A stretch of 64,000 nt of DNA from Caballeronia novacaledonica (GCF_900258035.1 NZ_OGTP01000029.1:1-64000); one strand, 5' to 3'. Shown: positions 9,338-18,980, counted from the first letter of the stretch. Made by a program: numbers and translations. Notes: generated from the letters alone by a model not told the origin.

Positions 9338-10354
9338 ATGAAAGCCATCGGTCTGACGCGTTACCTTCCGATTTCCGATCCCGAATCGCTCGTCGACATC
9401 GAGCTCGACCAACCCGTGCCGGCGGGCCGCGACCTGCTCGTGAAAATCGAGGCGATCGCCGTCAATCCCGTCGATACGAAAGTGCGCGCGCCGAAGGACA
9501 AGGTCGAAGCCGCGCCGCGCGTGCTCGGCTGGGACGCGGCGGGCGTCGTGGCGGCGGTCGGTCCCGAGGTCACGCTGTTCAAGGCGGGCGACCCGGTCTA
9601 CTACGCGGGCGACATCACGCGCCAGGGCGCGAACAGCGAGTTTCATCTGATCGACGAGCGCATCGTCGGCGCGAAGCCGAAGTCGCTCGATTTCACCTGC
9701 GCCGCCGCGCTGCCGCTCACGACCATCACCGCGTGGGAAGCGCTCTTCGACCGCCTGCGCGTGTCGGCGGAAGGCAAGGACGCGGGCAAGTCGGTGCTGA
9801 TCGTCGGCGGGGCGGGCGGCGTCGGTTCGATCGGCATCCAGCTCGCCAAGCGCGTCGCGAAGCTTCAGGTGATCGCGACGGCCTCGCGGCCCGAATCGGC
9901 GAAATGGGCGGAAGATCTGGGCGCGGATCACATCGTCGATCACTTCGGCGACATTCCGAAGCAGATGAAGGACATCGGTTTTCCGCAAGTGGACTACGTG
10001 CTGATTTTCAACGACACCGACAAGCATTTTCCCGCCGCCGCCGATGTCATCAAGCCGCAAGGCGCGATCGCGACAATCGTCGAGAACGCGAAGCCGTTGC
10101 CGGTCGAAATGCTGAAGTCGAAGAGCGCGGCGTTTCACTGGGAGTTCATGTTCACGCGCGCGATGTTCAAGACGCCCGACATGATCGAGCAGCACAAGCT
10201 GCTTTCCGAAGTGGCGCGGCTGATCGACGCAGGCGCGATCCGCACGACGCTCGGCAAGGATCTCGGCAAGATTAACGCGGCGAATTTGCGTGAGGCGCAT
10301 CGCCTGCTGGAAGAAGGGCGGACGGTCGGCAAGCTCGTGCTGACCGGCTTTTGA
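9338..10354 (+). CDS. Zinc-type alcohol dehydrogenase / quinone reductase family (MDR)
   Basis: A 338-residue medium-chain dehydrogenase/reductase. The GroES-like catalytic domain spans about residues 25-130 (GWDAAGVV, GDPVYYAG) and a Rossmann domain follows with the glycine motif GGAGGVGS near 158-165. The cysteines and histidines that bind catalytic zinc in classical alcohol dehydrogenases are not evident, which fits the NAD(P)H:quinone reductase-like branch of the family. Starting ATG 9338 follows a GGAG. It is divergent from a LysR gene, its probable regulator. The substrate is unknown. Confidence 0.85.
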   Translation: MKAIGLTRYLPISDPESLVDIELDQPVPAGRDLLVKIEAIAVNPVDTKVRAPKDKVEAAPRVLGWDAAGVVAAVGPEVTLFKAGDPVYYAGDITRQGANSEFHLIDERIVGAKPKSLDFTCAAALPLTTITAWEALFDRLRVSAEGKDAGKSVLIVGGAGGVGSIGIQLAKRVAKLQVIATASRPESAKWAEDLGADHIVDHFGDIPKQMKDIGFPQVDYVLIFNDTDKHFPAAADVIKPQGAIATIVENAKPLPVEMLKSKSAAFHWEFMFTRAMFKTPDMIEQHKLLSEVARLIDAGAIRTTLGKDLGKINAANLREAHRLLEEGRTVGKLVLTGF

Positions 10355-10454
10355 CCACGCGTTGACAAACGTCACCGACGTTGCCGCGCACGCGGGTTTT
10401 CCACTAGGATGAGCCCGCATGCGGGGCGCTAGACTGATTCCCGCCCACAGTATG

Positions 10455-10474
10455 CCGGCGCCGCGCGGCGCCGG
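10455..10474 (+). terminator. 20-bp perfect GC palindrome
   Basis: A perfect palindrome, 100 bp after the dehydrogenase stop and 32 bp before the next start, is followed by TCTTCCTT. It is probably a terminator hairpin for the upstream gene, but could also act as an operator or 5'-leader hairpin for the downstream one. Confidence 0.5.
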
Positions 10475-10506
10475 TCTTCCTTAGCGCTCGATACGGAGGT
10501 GGCGGC

Positions 10507-11058
10507 ATGAATCGTCGTTTGATCGTTCGTCGCATCGTTTCCGTCGCCGCGCTCGCGATGTGCGCAGCGACCGCCCACGCGACGCCAGGCATCAAGGTTC
10601 TCTCCGAAGCGCCCAATGACGGTCCCATCAAGTACACGGTGAAGATGGCGTCGAAGAATTTCGGCAACGAGCAGGAAACGCGCACCATCCGTTCCGGCCA
10701 GACCGACGACTTCACGTGGCAAGGCACGGCGCCGAACGGCGCGCAAGCCGTGCCGGACGGCTGCCCGCAGGCGGCGTCGGTGCCGAAGAGCGCGGACGGT
10801 CAGGCGGTGCGGCAGGTGCAGATCCGCTTCGCGCCGGTCGTCGCCGACAACGGTTCCGCGAACGTGCAGATCAGCTTTCGCGCCTACGCGCCGAAGGGCA
10901 CGAGCAAGGTGAGCGTGGGCGGCAAGAGCCTGCAATGTCCGGTCGATAATCGCTTCAGCCAAATCGTGCGTTTTTCCATGCCGACGTCTACGGGTTCGAA
11001 GAAGACCGTCACGCTCGACGATGGCACGCAACTGACCGTCACGGCGAGCCGCAAATAA
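10507..11058 (+). CDS. Secreted protein of unknown function
   Basis: A 183-residue protein with a clear Sec signal peptide: MNRR, a hydrophobic core, and a likely cleavage after ATAHA near residue 25. The mature part is basic and beta-rich with two cysteines (in DGCPQ and LQCPV) that could form a disulfide in the periplasm. No family was recognised. The start has GGAGGTGGC just upstream, a strong ribosome binding site. It stands alone: a palindrome precedes it and a terminator follows it. Confidence 0.75.
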   Translation: MNRRLIVRRIVSVAALAMCAATAHATPGIKVLSEAPNDGPIKYTVKMASKNFGNEQETRTIRSGQTDDFTWQGTAPNGAQAVPDGCPQAASVPKSADGQAVRQVQIRFAPVVADNGSANVQISFRAYAPKGTSKVSVGGKSLQCPVDNRFSQIVRFSMPTSTGSKKTVTLDDGTQLTVTASRK

Positions 11059-11073
11059 TCGCTAACGTTGAAT

Positions 11074-11100
11074 GCGCCGATTACGATCGGCGCTTATTTT
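11074..11100 (+). terminator. Intrinsic terminator
   Basis: An 8-bp perfect stem (11074-11081 with 11086-11093) and a TACG tetraloop are followed by TTATTTT. It lies 16 nt after the stop of the secreted protein gene. Confidence 0.75.
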
Positions 11101-11301
11101 AATGCGTCGCTCGCAACTAACGGTCTTTTTACTCAACGCCTGCAACGACACTCGTCAGTAAAGCTTACAGATCGGCGGGGCGAATCGTTTCGCGAGTCGG
11201 CGCAAGCGGCCAGACGCGGCGCGCATCGGCGCACGTGCGCCGCTTGGCACGCTTCCTGCGAATCGGGTAGATCGACTCGATCCGACAGCGAAGGTGCCAA
11301 G

Positions 11302-12213
11302 ATGCCGCACATGATCTGGAAAGGCGCGATCAGCTTCGGGCTGGTCCACGTGCCCGTGCAACTCTATCCGGCGACGCAGTCGGAGAAGGTCGGCTTCAAT
11401 CTGCTCGACAAGCGCTCGATGGATCCGATCGGCTACAAGCAGATCAACAAGAACACGGGCAAGGAAGTCACCCGCGACAACATCGTGCGCGGATTCGAAT
11501 ACGAGAAGGGCAAATATGTCGTGATGACCGACGCCGAAATCCGCGCGGCCAATCCCGAATCGACGCAGACGGTCGATATTCTCGCTTTCGTCGATGCGCC
11601 CGAAATCTCCTTCCTCTCGCTCGATACGCCTTACTATCTCGCGCCCGATCGCAAAGGCGAAAAAGTGTACGCGCTGCTGCGCGACGCGTTGAAGGACACC
11701 GGCAAGGTCGGCATCGCGAGCGTCGTGCTGCACAACAAGCAGCATCTGGCGGCGCTGATTCCCGTCGGTCCCGCGCTCGCGCTCAACACGCTGCGCTGGG
11801 GCGACGAAGTGCGCGACTTCGACCAGTTCAAGTTCCCCGACGAAGACACGAAAAAGGCCGGCGTCACGCCGAAGGAACTGGAGATGGCGAAACGCCTCAT
11901 CGACGACATGAGCGACACGTGGGACCCGGCCAAATATCACGACACCTTCAAGGACGACATCATGGCGCTCGTCGACAAGAAGGTGAAGCAAGGCAAGGTC
12001 GCCGAAGTGATGAAGATCGACGAGGGCGGCGAGGAGAAAGCATCCGCCGATATTCTCGATCTCTCGGAATTGCTCAAGCGCAGTCTGAAGAAAGGCGGCG
12101 CGCCGACGAGACGCGGCGCCAAGGCCGCACCGTCCGACGACGATACCGGCGACGAATCCGGCGAGGAAACGGCGCGTCCCGCGCGCAAGACGACGCGTCG
12201 CAAACGCGCATAG
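11302..12213 (+). CDS. ku: Non-homologous end-joining protein Ku
   Basis: A 303-residue bacterial Ku that forms a homodimeric ring on DNA ends and recruits LigD. The Ku core starts at once (MIWKGAISFGLVHVPVQLYPAT) and spans about residues 5-245; a lysine/arginine-rich C-terminal tail of about 55 residues follows, which in the family binds DNA and LigD. The frame extends upstream to 11068, but that part has no Ku character and the ATG at 11302 aligns with known Ku starts. ligD begins 17 nt downstream, so both proteins come from one transcript. Confidence 0.93.
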   Translation: MPHMIWKGAISFGLVHVPVQLYPATQSEKVGFNLLDKRSMDPIGYKQINKNTGKEVTRDNIVRGFEYEKGKYVVMTDAEIRAANPESTQTVDILAFVDAPEISFLSLDTPYYLAPDRKGEKVYALLRDALKDTGKVGIASVVLHNKQHLAALIPVGPALALNTLRWGDEVRDFDQFKFPDEDTKKAGVTPKELEMAKRLIDDMSDTWDPAKYHDTFKDDIMALVDKKVKQGKVAEVMKIDEGGEEKASADILDLSELLKRSLKKGGAPTRRGAKAAPSDDDTGDESGEETARPARKTTRRKRA

Positions 12214-12230
12214 GTCACGCATAGACGACG

Positions 12231-14921
12231 ATGGCCGACAAACTCGAAACCTATCAGCGCAAGCGGACCTTCGACAAGACGCCGGAGCCGTCCGGCGCCG
12301 CGAGACGCAGTGCGCGCGCGAAGAAGTCCGCGAAGCACGCGTTGTCCTTCGTGATCCAGGAACACGACGCGCGCCGCCTGCATTACGACTTCCGTCTCGA
12401 ACTCGACGGCACGCTCAAATCGTGGGCGGTGCCCAAAGGGCCGAGCCTCGATCCGTCGGTGAAGCGGCTCGCCGTGCATGTCGAAGATCATCCGCTCGAT
12501 TACGGCTCGTTCGAAGGCGACATTCCCGAAGGCAACTACGGCGCGGGCAGCGTCATCGTGTGGGATCGCGGGACGTGGGCGCCGCAGTCGGGCAGCGTCG
12601 AGGAAGCGGAACGCGAGTACGAGAAAGGCAAGCTCAAGTTCGTGCTCGACGGCGAAAAGCTGCACGGCGGCTGGACGCTCGTGAAAAGCCACATGCGCGG
12701 CAGCGGCGACAAGGAGCAGTGGCTGCTCATCAAGGAACGCGACGACGAAGCGCGTCCCGAGGCCGAATACGACATTCTGCTGAAGCAGCCGGGCAGCGTG
12801 ATGTCGGCATCGCTCGGCGCACGCGACAAGAGCGGCGCCGTGCGCGAGCGCACCGAACGCAAGGCCGCCGCGAAGAAAGCGCCGGCGCGCAAGACGGCCG
12901 GCAAGCGGGCGAACGGACACGCGCATCCGGATATCGTCGCGAATCGCAGCGCCGAGTCGTTGCGCACGTTGTCGCACGAACCGGCGATAGAAGGCGCGGT
13001 CGAGGCGAAGCTGCCCCCGACCTTCAAGCCGCAACTCGCGACGCTCGTCGATGCCGCGCCGCCCGGCGATGATTGGTCCTACGAAATAAAGTTCGACGGC
13101 TATCGCGTGCTCGCGCGCATCGAAACGATCAAAGGCAAGCGCGAAATCCTTATTTTCACGCGCAACGGCAACGACTGGACCGCGAAGTTTTCGAAGCAGG
13201 TGAAGGCGCTCGAACGGCTCGATATCGAAAGCGGCTGGCTCGACGGCGAAGCCGTGGTGCTCGACGATCGCGGCCTGCCGGATTTTCAGGCGCTGCAGAA
13301 TGCGTTCGACGTGGGACGGCCGCAGGACATCGTCGTGTATTTTTTCGACGTGCCGTATCTGAACGGCTACGACCTGCGCAACGTGCCGCTCGTGCAGCGC
13401 CGCGCGATTTTGAAGGCGCTCGTCGAGCCGGTCGACGATCCCGTCCTGCGCTATTCGCAGGACTTCGCCTTTCACGCCGACGATCTCCTGAAAAGCGCCT
13501 GCGACATGGCGCTCGAAGGCATCATCGGCAAGCGGATGGACGGCACGTATGTGTCGGGGCGCAGCACCTCGTGGATCAAGCTCAAGTGCCGCCGCCGGCA
13601 GGAGTTCGTGATCGGCGGCTATTCGGAGCCTTCGGGCAGCCGCGGGCAGTTCGGCGCGCTGCTGCTCGGCGTGTACGACACCCACGGCAAGCTGCAGTAC
13701 GCGGGCCGCGTGGGCAGCGGCTTCGATCACGCGACGCTCGTCGCGGTGAAAAAGGAACTCGACAAGCGTGAAGTCAAGCGCATGCCGTTTGCGAGCGAGC
13801 CGCAGGAACGCAGCCGGACGCCCGTGCATTGGGTGAAGCCGGAACTCGTGGCCGAATGCAATTTCGCGGAATGGACCAAGGAGCGTATCGTGCGACAAGC
13901 CTCGTTCGTCAGTCTGCGCGACGATAAACCCGCGCGCCAGATCGTCAAGGAAGAGCCGGTGGCGGCCAGGAAAGTCGCGGCGAAAAAGACGGCTGCCGCG
14001 AAAAAGGTCAAGGCAGGCTCGGCTGAAATCGAAGGCGTGAAGATCAGCCATCCGGATCGCGTGATCGACAAGTCGACCGGCCTGCGCAAGATCGATGTCG
14101 TCGAGTATTACGCGTCCGTCGCCGGCTGGATGCTGCCGCATCTGAAGGACCGGCCGGTGTCGCTCGTGCGCGCGCCCGAAGACATCGCCGGCGAGTTGTT
14201 CTTTCAGAAGCACAGCGCCAAGCTCGCGATTCCGCATATCAAGCAGCATGCCGATATCGATCCGGGGCATCCGCCGCTGCTCACGATCGAATCGCCGAAA
14301 GCGCTCGTCGGCACCGCGCAGATGGGCACGATCGAGCTGCACACGTGGAACGCGGTGGCGTCGAACATCGAGAAGCCGGATCGCATGGTGTTCGATCTCG
14401 ATCCGGGCGAGGGCGTCGGCTGGGAGCGCATGATCGAGGCCGCGAAGCTGACGAAGCATCTGCTCGATGAACTCGGCCTCGCGTCGTTCTGCAAGACGAG
14501 CGGCGGAAAGGGATTTCATGTGGTCGTGCCGCTCGCGAAGCAGGCGGGCTGGGACGACATGAAGGACTTCTCGCAGGCAGTCGCGCAGCATATGGCGAGC
14601 ACGCTGCCCAAGCTCTTCTCCGCGAAAATGGGCATGCAGAATCGCAAGGGCAAGATCTTCATCGACTATCTGCGCAACAACCGCGGGTCGAGCACCGTGG
14701 CGGCGTTCTCGTTGCGTGCGCGGCCGGGGCTCGGGGCGTCGATGCCGCTTTCGTGGGACGAACTCGACGAGGTTGAGAGCGGCGATCAATGGAACATCGG
14801 CAACGTGCGCGAGCGGCTCGACGCGTTGAAGAGCGATCCTTGGGCGGGCTATGACAAGGCGCGTCAAAGACTCACGGCCGAGATGAAGAAACGGCTCGGC
14901 ATGAACGGCCCACGCAAGTGA
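12231..14921 (+). CDS. ligD: Multifunctional ATP-dependent DNA ligase LigD
   Basis: An 896-residue end-joining enzyme with the domain order phosphoesterase - ligase - polymerase, as in Pseudomonas LigD. The 3'-phosphoesterase domain (about 15-190) keeps His45, His51, Asp53 and Arg55 in HDARRLHYDFR. A basic linker (about 200-240) follows. The ligase domain has adenylated Lys287 in YEIKFDGYR and an OB-fold to about residue 560. A second Lys/Ala-rich linker leads to the primase-polymerase domain (about 605-890) with metal-binding Asp722 and Asp724 in FDLDPGEG. It works with Ku encoded just upstream to trim, fill and seal double-strand breaks. Confidence 0.95.
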   Translation: MADKLETYQRKRTFDKTPEPSGAARRSARAKKSAKHALSFVIQEHDARRLHYDFRLELDGTLKSWAVPKGPSLDPSVKRLAVHVEDHPLDYGSFEGDIPEGNYGAGSVIVWDRGTWAPQSGSVEEAEREYEKGKLKFVLDGEKLHGGWTLVKSHMRGSGDKEQWLLIKERDDEARPEAEYDILLKQPGSVMSASLGARDKSGAVRERTERKAAAKKAPARKTAGKRANGHAHPDIVANRSAESLRTLSHEPAIEGAVEAKLPPTFKPQLATLVDAAPPGDDWSYEIKFDGYRVLARIETIKGKREILIFTRNGNDWTAKFSKQVKALERLDIESGWLDGEAVVLDDRGLPDFQALQNAFDVGRPQDIVVYFFDVPYLNGYDLRNVPLVQRRAILKALVEPVDDPVLRYSQDFAFHADDLLKSACDMALEGIIGKRMDGTYVSGRSTSWIKLKCRRRQEFVIGGYSEPSGSRGQFGALLLGVYDTHGKLQYAGRVGSGFDHATLVAVKKELDKREVKRMPFASEPQERSRTPVHWVKPELVAECNFAEWTKERIVRQASFVSLRDDKPARQIVKEEPVAARKVAAKKTAAAKKVKAGSAEIEGVKISHPDRVIDKSTGLRKIDVVEYYASVAGWMLPHLKDRPVSLVRAPEDIAGELFFQKHSAKLAIPHIKQHADIDPGHPPLLTIESPKALVGTAQMGTIELHTWNAVASNIEKPDRMVFDLDPGEGVGWERMIEAAKLTKHLLDELGLASFCKTSGGKGFHVVVPLAKQAGWDDMKDFSQAVAQHMASTLPKLFSAKMGMQNRKGKIFIDYLRNNRGSSTVAAFSLRARPGLGASMPLSWDELDEVESGDQWNIGNVRERLDALKSDPWAGYDKARQRLTAEMKKRLGMNGPRK

Positions 14922-14943
14922 GCGTTCGAACAGGGAGACGATC

Positions 14944-15246
14944 ATGAAGCAGACGAACACCACGCCGGCGAGCGCGCCCGAACGCGGACGCGAGATGGCG
15001 AGCAAGGACCGCAAGACGCAGGCGCGCGACGATGCATCGAACGTGCCGCTGCCGCACGAGGCGGATCAGAACGTGGAATCGCAGCATGAACACGCGCCGC
15101 GCGATGTCGGCATGCAGGCGCATGAGGACATCGAACGCGGTCTCGTCGATACGGATCGACGCGGCGGCGACGACTATCAACGCGACACGCAGCGCGACGA
15201 ACACGTGAACGCGAACAGCGACGAAGGGCAGTCGCGCAAGCGGTGA
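14944..15246 (+). CDS. Small charged protein of unknown function
   Basis: A 100-residue protein made almost entirely of polar and charged residues (Asp, Glu, Arg, Lys, His, Gln, Asn), with no cysteine, no hydrophobic core and no predicted membrane segment; probably disordered. The ATG follows GGGAGACGATC, a good ribosome binding site, 22 nt after ligD, so it is likely the third gene of the ku-ligD transcript. No family recognised. It could be a stress-related hydrophilic protein or an accessory of end joining; neither can be shown here. Confidence 0.65.
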   Translation: MKQTNTTPASAPERGREMASKDRKTQARDDASNVPLPHEADQNVESQHEHAPRDVGMQAHEDIERGLVDTDRRGGDDYQRDTQRDEHVNANSDEGQSRKR

Positions 15247-15302
15247 ACCAAACGGTGAAGAGCCTTCGTACATGGCACCGGGCGGCTCGCTTGCGTAGAA
15301 TG

Positions 15303-15339
15303 AAACGTTGCTGACGAACGTATCTCGAAGGCAACGTTT
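15303..15339 (+). promoter_or_regulatory. 9-bp inverted repeat upstream of bphO
   Basis: AAACGTTGC at 15303-15311 is matched by its exact reverse complement at 15331-15339, with 19 bp between. It lies 112 bp before bphO. It may be an operator or the end of the upstream transcript; a TTTTTT run begins at 15345. Confidence 0.4.
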
Positions 15340-15450
15340 GAAGCGTTTTTTCTACCGACGCACACGCGGCAGGGATGTGCAAAACGGTAAGCCCTTCCGA
15401 TGCCCGTACTCCTTGCCCCGCTTTGTGGACCGAAGACAACATAACGGAAC

Positions 15451-16077
15451 ATGCCACTCGACCTTCTGTCCCGTCTGAAGAACGAAAGCGCCGCGTGCCA
15501 TACGCGGCTTGAGAATGCGCTCGACCTGATGCGCGACGATCTCGATCGAGATGAATACATCGCGCTGCTCGAACGATTCTATGGCTACGTCGCGCCGTGG
15601 GAAGCTGCGGTTGCCGCCTGCATGCCGGCATCGCTCGGGAACTTCTTCGATGCGCGCCGCAAGGCGCAACTCCTCGCCGCCGACCTCGCCGCGTTGACGG
15701 GCGAAACACAGCGGAGCGCTTGCGTGCCGCACGCCGATTCGCACGATGACCTGCCGCGCATGCGCAACATCGGCGATGCGTTCGGCTCGATGTACGTGAT
15801 GGAAGGCAGCACGCTCGGCGGGCGCTTCATCGCGCCTCATGTCGCGGAGCGTCTCGATCTCGCGCCGGGTCGCGGCAATGCCTATTTCGACGGCTACGGC
15901 GCGCGAACGGGCAGCATGTGGAACGCATTCCGCGAGACCGCCACGGCGAGCGTGCCCGAACATCAATACGACGACGCGGTGAAAGCTGCGATCGCCACCT
16001 TCGAAAGCCTGCACGCGTGGCTGTGCCCCGATTCGGCCGATGTTCGCCTCTTGCAGCCGGCGGCGGGAGCGGTCTGA
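15451..16077 (+). CDS. bphO: Biliverdin-producing haem oxygenase BphO
   Basis: A 208-residue haem oxygenase that opens haem to biliverdin, CO and iron in the cytoplasm. The likely proximal haem ligand is His17 in ACHTRLE. The distal-helix glycine region appears as GSMYVMEGSTLGGRFIA (around 110-126), characteristic of the BphO branch. Its stop overlaps the start of the bacteriophytochrome gene by one base, so the two are translationally coupled, and the biliverdin it makes is the chromophore of that photoreceptor. Confidence 0.92.
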   Translation: MPLDLLSRLKNESAACHTRLENALDLMRDDLDRDEYIALLERFYGYVAPWEAAVAACMPASLGNFFDARRKAQLLAADLAALTGETQRSACVPHADSHDDLPRMRNIGDAFGSMYVMEGSTLGGRFIAPHVAERLDLAPGRGNAYFDGYGARTGSMWNAFRETATASVPEHQYDDAVKAAIATFESLHAWLCPDSADVRLLQPAAGAV

Positions 16078-18449
16078 TGAGCACGTCCGCAAGCGAGCCG
16101 CCCATCGGGGCCGGGACTTCGCGCGAAGCATCGCAGGAACCGCCCGACGCCGAGGCGCGCCGGCGCACGCTCAGCTCGGGCGTCGCGAGCAAGGACTGCG
16201 ATGCCGAACCGATCCACATTCCCGGCGGCATCCAGCCGCACGGCTTTTTGCTCGTGCTCGCCGACGACCTGCGCATCGTGCAGGCGAGCGAGAACCTCGC
16301 ATCGCTTGCGGGCGCGAACGTCGGCGCATTGCTCGACAAGCCGCTCGATGCCGTGCTCGGCGCGGCGGCCGCGCAGCGCATCGCGCGGGCGGCCGTCACG
16401 TCGTCGCTCGAAGACGCGCCGCTTTACATCGGGCCGGTCGACGTGACGCCTCCGTCTTCCGACAGCGCACTGCGCTTCGATGTCACGATGCATCGTCATG
16501 ACGGCGCGCTCGTCGTCGAGCTGGAAGGCGCCGCGGCGACCCACGACGCGTTCGCCTCGATGTATCCGCTCGTGCGCACCTTCGCGCGCGGCCTTCAGGA
16601 CGCGGCGAACGTGCAGTCGCTCGCCGAACTCGCGGTGCGCGAAGTGCGCGCGATCACCGGCTTCGGCCGCGTCATGCTCTACAGCTTCGACGAGGAAGGC
16701 CGCAGCCATGTGCTCGCGGAAGATCGCGACGATGCGTATCCGTCGTTCCTGCATCAGTTCTTCCCGGCGTCGGACATTCCGCGCCAGGCGCGCGCGCTGT
16801 ATCTGAAGAACCGCATCCGCCTCGTCGCCGACGTGAACTACACGCCCGCGCGCCTCGTGCCTGACGTGAACCCGCTCACCGGCCGTCCCACCGACCTCAC
16901 GTACGCGACGCTGCGCAGTTTCTCGCCGGTGCATCTGGAGTACATGCGCAACATGGGCACGCATGCGTCGATGTCGGTGTCGATCGTCGTGCGCGGGCAG
17001 TTGTGGGGGCTCGTCTCGTGTCACGATCACGACGCGCGCATCGTGCCGTTCAACACGCGCATCGCGGTCGAGCATCTCGGGCACATGTTGTCGCTGCAGA
17101 TCGAAGCGAAGGAAGAGCGCGCCGAAGGCGAATATCTGGCCGCGCTGCGCCGCACGATGGGCCGCCTGATTTCCGCGATGGGCGAGCACGAGAACTTCGT
17201 CGCCGGCTTGCAGGCGTTGCCGACGGATGTGCTGAGCTTCGCGCGATCGGCGGGCGCGGCGATCGTCTTCGACGACCAGATCACGCTGCTCGGCTCGACG
17301 CCCGACGAGGACACGGTGCGCGCGCTCACGCACTGGCTCGCGGAAAATACGTCCGGCGTATGGGCGACGGATTCGCTCGCGCGCGAATGGCCGCCCGCGA
17401 AAGGGCACGAGGACGACGCGTGCGGCGTGCTCGCGGTGCCCGTTTCGCAGATTTTCCGTAACTATCTGCTGTGGTTCCGGCCCGAAGTGATGCAGACCAT
17501 CAAGTGGGCGGGCGAGCCGGTCAAGATAGAAGGCGCCGATGGCGCGAGCGCGCCGCGCACGAGCTTTTCGCCGTGGCTCGAAACGGTGCGCGGACATTCC
17601 GCGATGTGGCGTCAGGGCGAACTCGAAATCGCCGGCGAACTGCGCGGCGCGTTGCTGAACATCGTGCTGCGCCGCGCGGAAGAGCGCGCCGAACTCGCGA
17701 CCGAACTCGCGCGCGCGAACAAGGAGCTCGAGGCGTTCTCGTATTCGGTGTCGCACGACCTGCGCGCGCCGCTGCGCCATATCGCGGGTTACGGCGATCT
17801 GCTGCGCGAGCAGGAAGGCGAACGCATGTCGGACAAGAGCCGGCGCTTTCTGAACAACATGCTGGATTCGGCGCGCTTCGCGGGCACGCTCGTCGATGAT
17901 CTGCTGACCTTCTCGCAGATGGGCCGCGCGGCGCTCAGGCCCGCGCTGGCCGATCTCGGGCAACTCGTGCGCGGTGTCGTGGAGGAGTTCGAGACGGAGA
18001 GTGCGGGAAGGCGCATCGAATGGGTCATCGGCGAATTGCCGCGCGTCACCGGCGACGCGGCTTTCCTGCAGCTTGCGCTACGTAACCTGATTTCGAACGC
18101 GGTGAAATATACGCGGACGCGGGAATCGGCGAAAATCGAGATATTCGCGACCCGCAACGGCGATGAATACGTGATCGGCGTGCGCGACAACGGCGTCGGC
18201 TTCGACATGAAGTACGGCGCGAAGCTGTTCGGCGTGTTTCAGCGGCTGCATCGCGCGGAAGAGTTCGAAGGCACGGGCATCGGGCTTGCCAACGTGCGTC
18301 GCATCGTCGAGCGTCACGAAGGACGAACATGGGCCGAAGGGCGGCTGGGAGAGGGCGCAATATTCTATTTCTCCCTGCCGGTCGTTTTCCGCCATGCGAA
18401 TGGAACGCAGGGCGCGCCAGGTACAAAGTCAAGAAAAGACCATGCTTAA
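16077..18449 (+). CDS. bphP: Bacteriophytochrome histidine kinase BphP
   Basis: A 790-residue red/far-red photoreceptor kinase. Biliverdin-attachment Cys41 lies in DCDAEPIHIPGGIQPHG before the PAS domain (about 40-150). The GAF domain (about 170-340) has the diagnostic PASDIPRQAR motif. A PHY domain (about 350-520) follows, then HisKA with phospho-acceptor His560 in SVSHDLRAPLRH, and HATPase_c (about 655-775). It has no receiver domain of its own; a separate response regulator follows and overlaps by 8 nt. The ATG at 16077 overlaps the bphO stop, fixing the start. Confidence 0.94.
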   Translation: MSTSASEPPIGAGTSREASQEPPDAEARRRTLSSGVASKDCDAEPIHIPGGIQPHGFLLVLADDLRIVQASENLASLAGANVGALLDKPLDAVLGAAAAQRIARAAVTSSLEDAPLYIGPVDVTPPSSDSALRFDVTMHRHDGALVVELEGAAATHDAFASMYPLVRTFARGLQDAANVQSLAELAVREVRAITGFGRVMLYSFDEEGRSHVLAEDRDDAYPSFLHQFFPASDIPRQARALYLKNRIRLVADVNYTPARLVPDVNPLTGRPTDLTYATLRSFSPVHLEYMRNMGTHASMSVSIVVRGQLWGLVSCHDHDARIVPFNTRIAVEHLGHMLSLQIEAKEERAEGEYLAALRRTMGRLISAMGEHENFVAGLQALPTDVLSFARSAGAAIVFDDQITLLGSTPDEDTVRALTHWLAENTSGVWATDSLAREWPPAKGHEDDACGVLAVPVSQIFRNYLLWFRPEVMQTIKWAGEPVKIEGADGASAPRTSFSPWLETVRGHSAMWRQGELEIAGELRGALLNIVLRRAEERAELATELARANKELEAFSYSVSHDLRAPLRHIAGYGDLLREQEGERMSDKSRRFLNNMLDSARFAGTLVDDLLTFSQMGRAALRPALADLGQLVRGVVEEFETESAGRRIEWVIGELPRVTGDAAFLQLALRNLISNAVKYTRTRESAKIEIFATRNGDEYVIGVRDNGVGFDMKYGAKLFGVFQRLHRAEEFEGTGIGLANVRRIVERHEGRTWAEGRLGEGAIFYFSLPVVFRHANGTQGAPGTKSRKDHA

Positions 18450-18906
18450 ACCGATTTTGCTCGTCGAAGACAACCCGAACGATCTCGAACTCACGCTCGT
18501 CGCGCTCGACAAGAGTCAGCTCGCGAACGAAGTGATCGTCGCACGCGACGGCCAGGAAGCCATCGACTATCTCACCTGCGAAGGCGAATGGAAGGAACGC
18601 GCGCCCGGCAATCCGGCGGTGATCCTGCTCGACCTGAAGCTGCCGAAGATCGACGGTCTCGAAGTGCTCGACACGATCCGCTCGAACGCATCGCTGAAGA
18701 GCGTGCCGGTCGTCATGCTGACGTCCTCGCGCGAGGAACAGGACCTCGTGCGCAGCTACGAACTCGGCGTGAACGCGTACGTCGTCAAGCCTGTGGAATT
18801 CGGCGAGTTCGTCGAGGCGATCAGCGATCTCGGCGTATTCTGGGCCGTGCTCAACGAACCGCCGCCGGGCTCGACGCGCTTCCGGCGCCCCACGTCCGCG
18901 CAATGA
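18442..18906 (+). CDS. Single-domain response regulator (Rcp type)
   Basis: A 154-residue CheY-like receiver with acidic residues Glu9/Asp10, phospho-acceptor Asp64 in ILLDLKLPK, the conserved Thr/Ser in MLTSS and Lys in VVKPV. There is no output domain, as in the Rcp partners of phytochromes. The start codon lies within the last 8 nt of bphP, so translation is coupled and BphP is its expected kinase. It has no DNA-binding part, so the downstream target is probably another protein or the hybrid kinase encoded next. Confidence 0.9.
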   Translation: MLKPILLVEDNPNDLELTLVALDKSQLANEVIVARDGQEAIDYLTCEGEWKERAPGNPAVILLDLKLPKIDGLEVLDTIRSNASLKSVPVVMLTSSREEQDLVRSYELGVNAYVVKPVEFGEFVEAISDLGVFWAVLNEPPPGSTRFRRPTSAQ

Positions 18907-18980
18907 CCGAAGCGCCCATGTTCGCGAACCCGCCCCGTCCCATGCGCCCGCAAGCGTCCTTTGAAGAGGACGTCTAGATC

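Noticed and set aside
11937-15014. A 1025-codon open frame on the minus strand opposite ligD
   Set aside because: It is an antisense shadow of ku-ligD caused by high GC; composition is Arg/His/Ala-rich with no domain.
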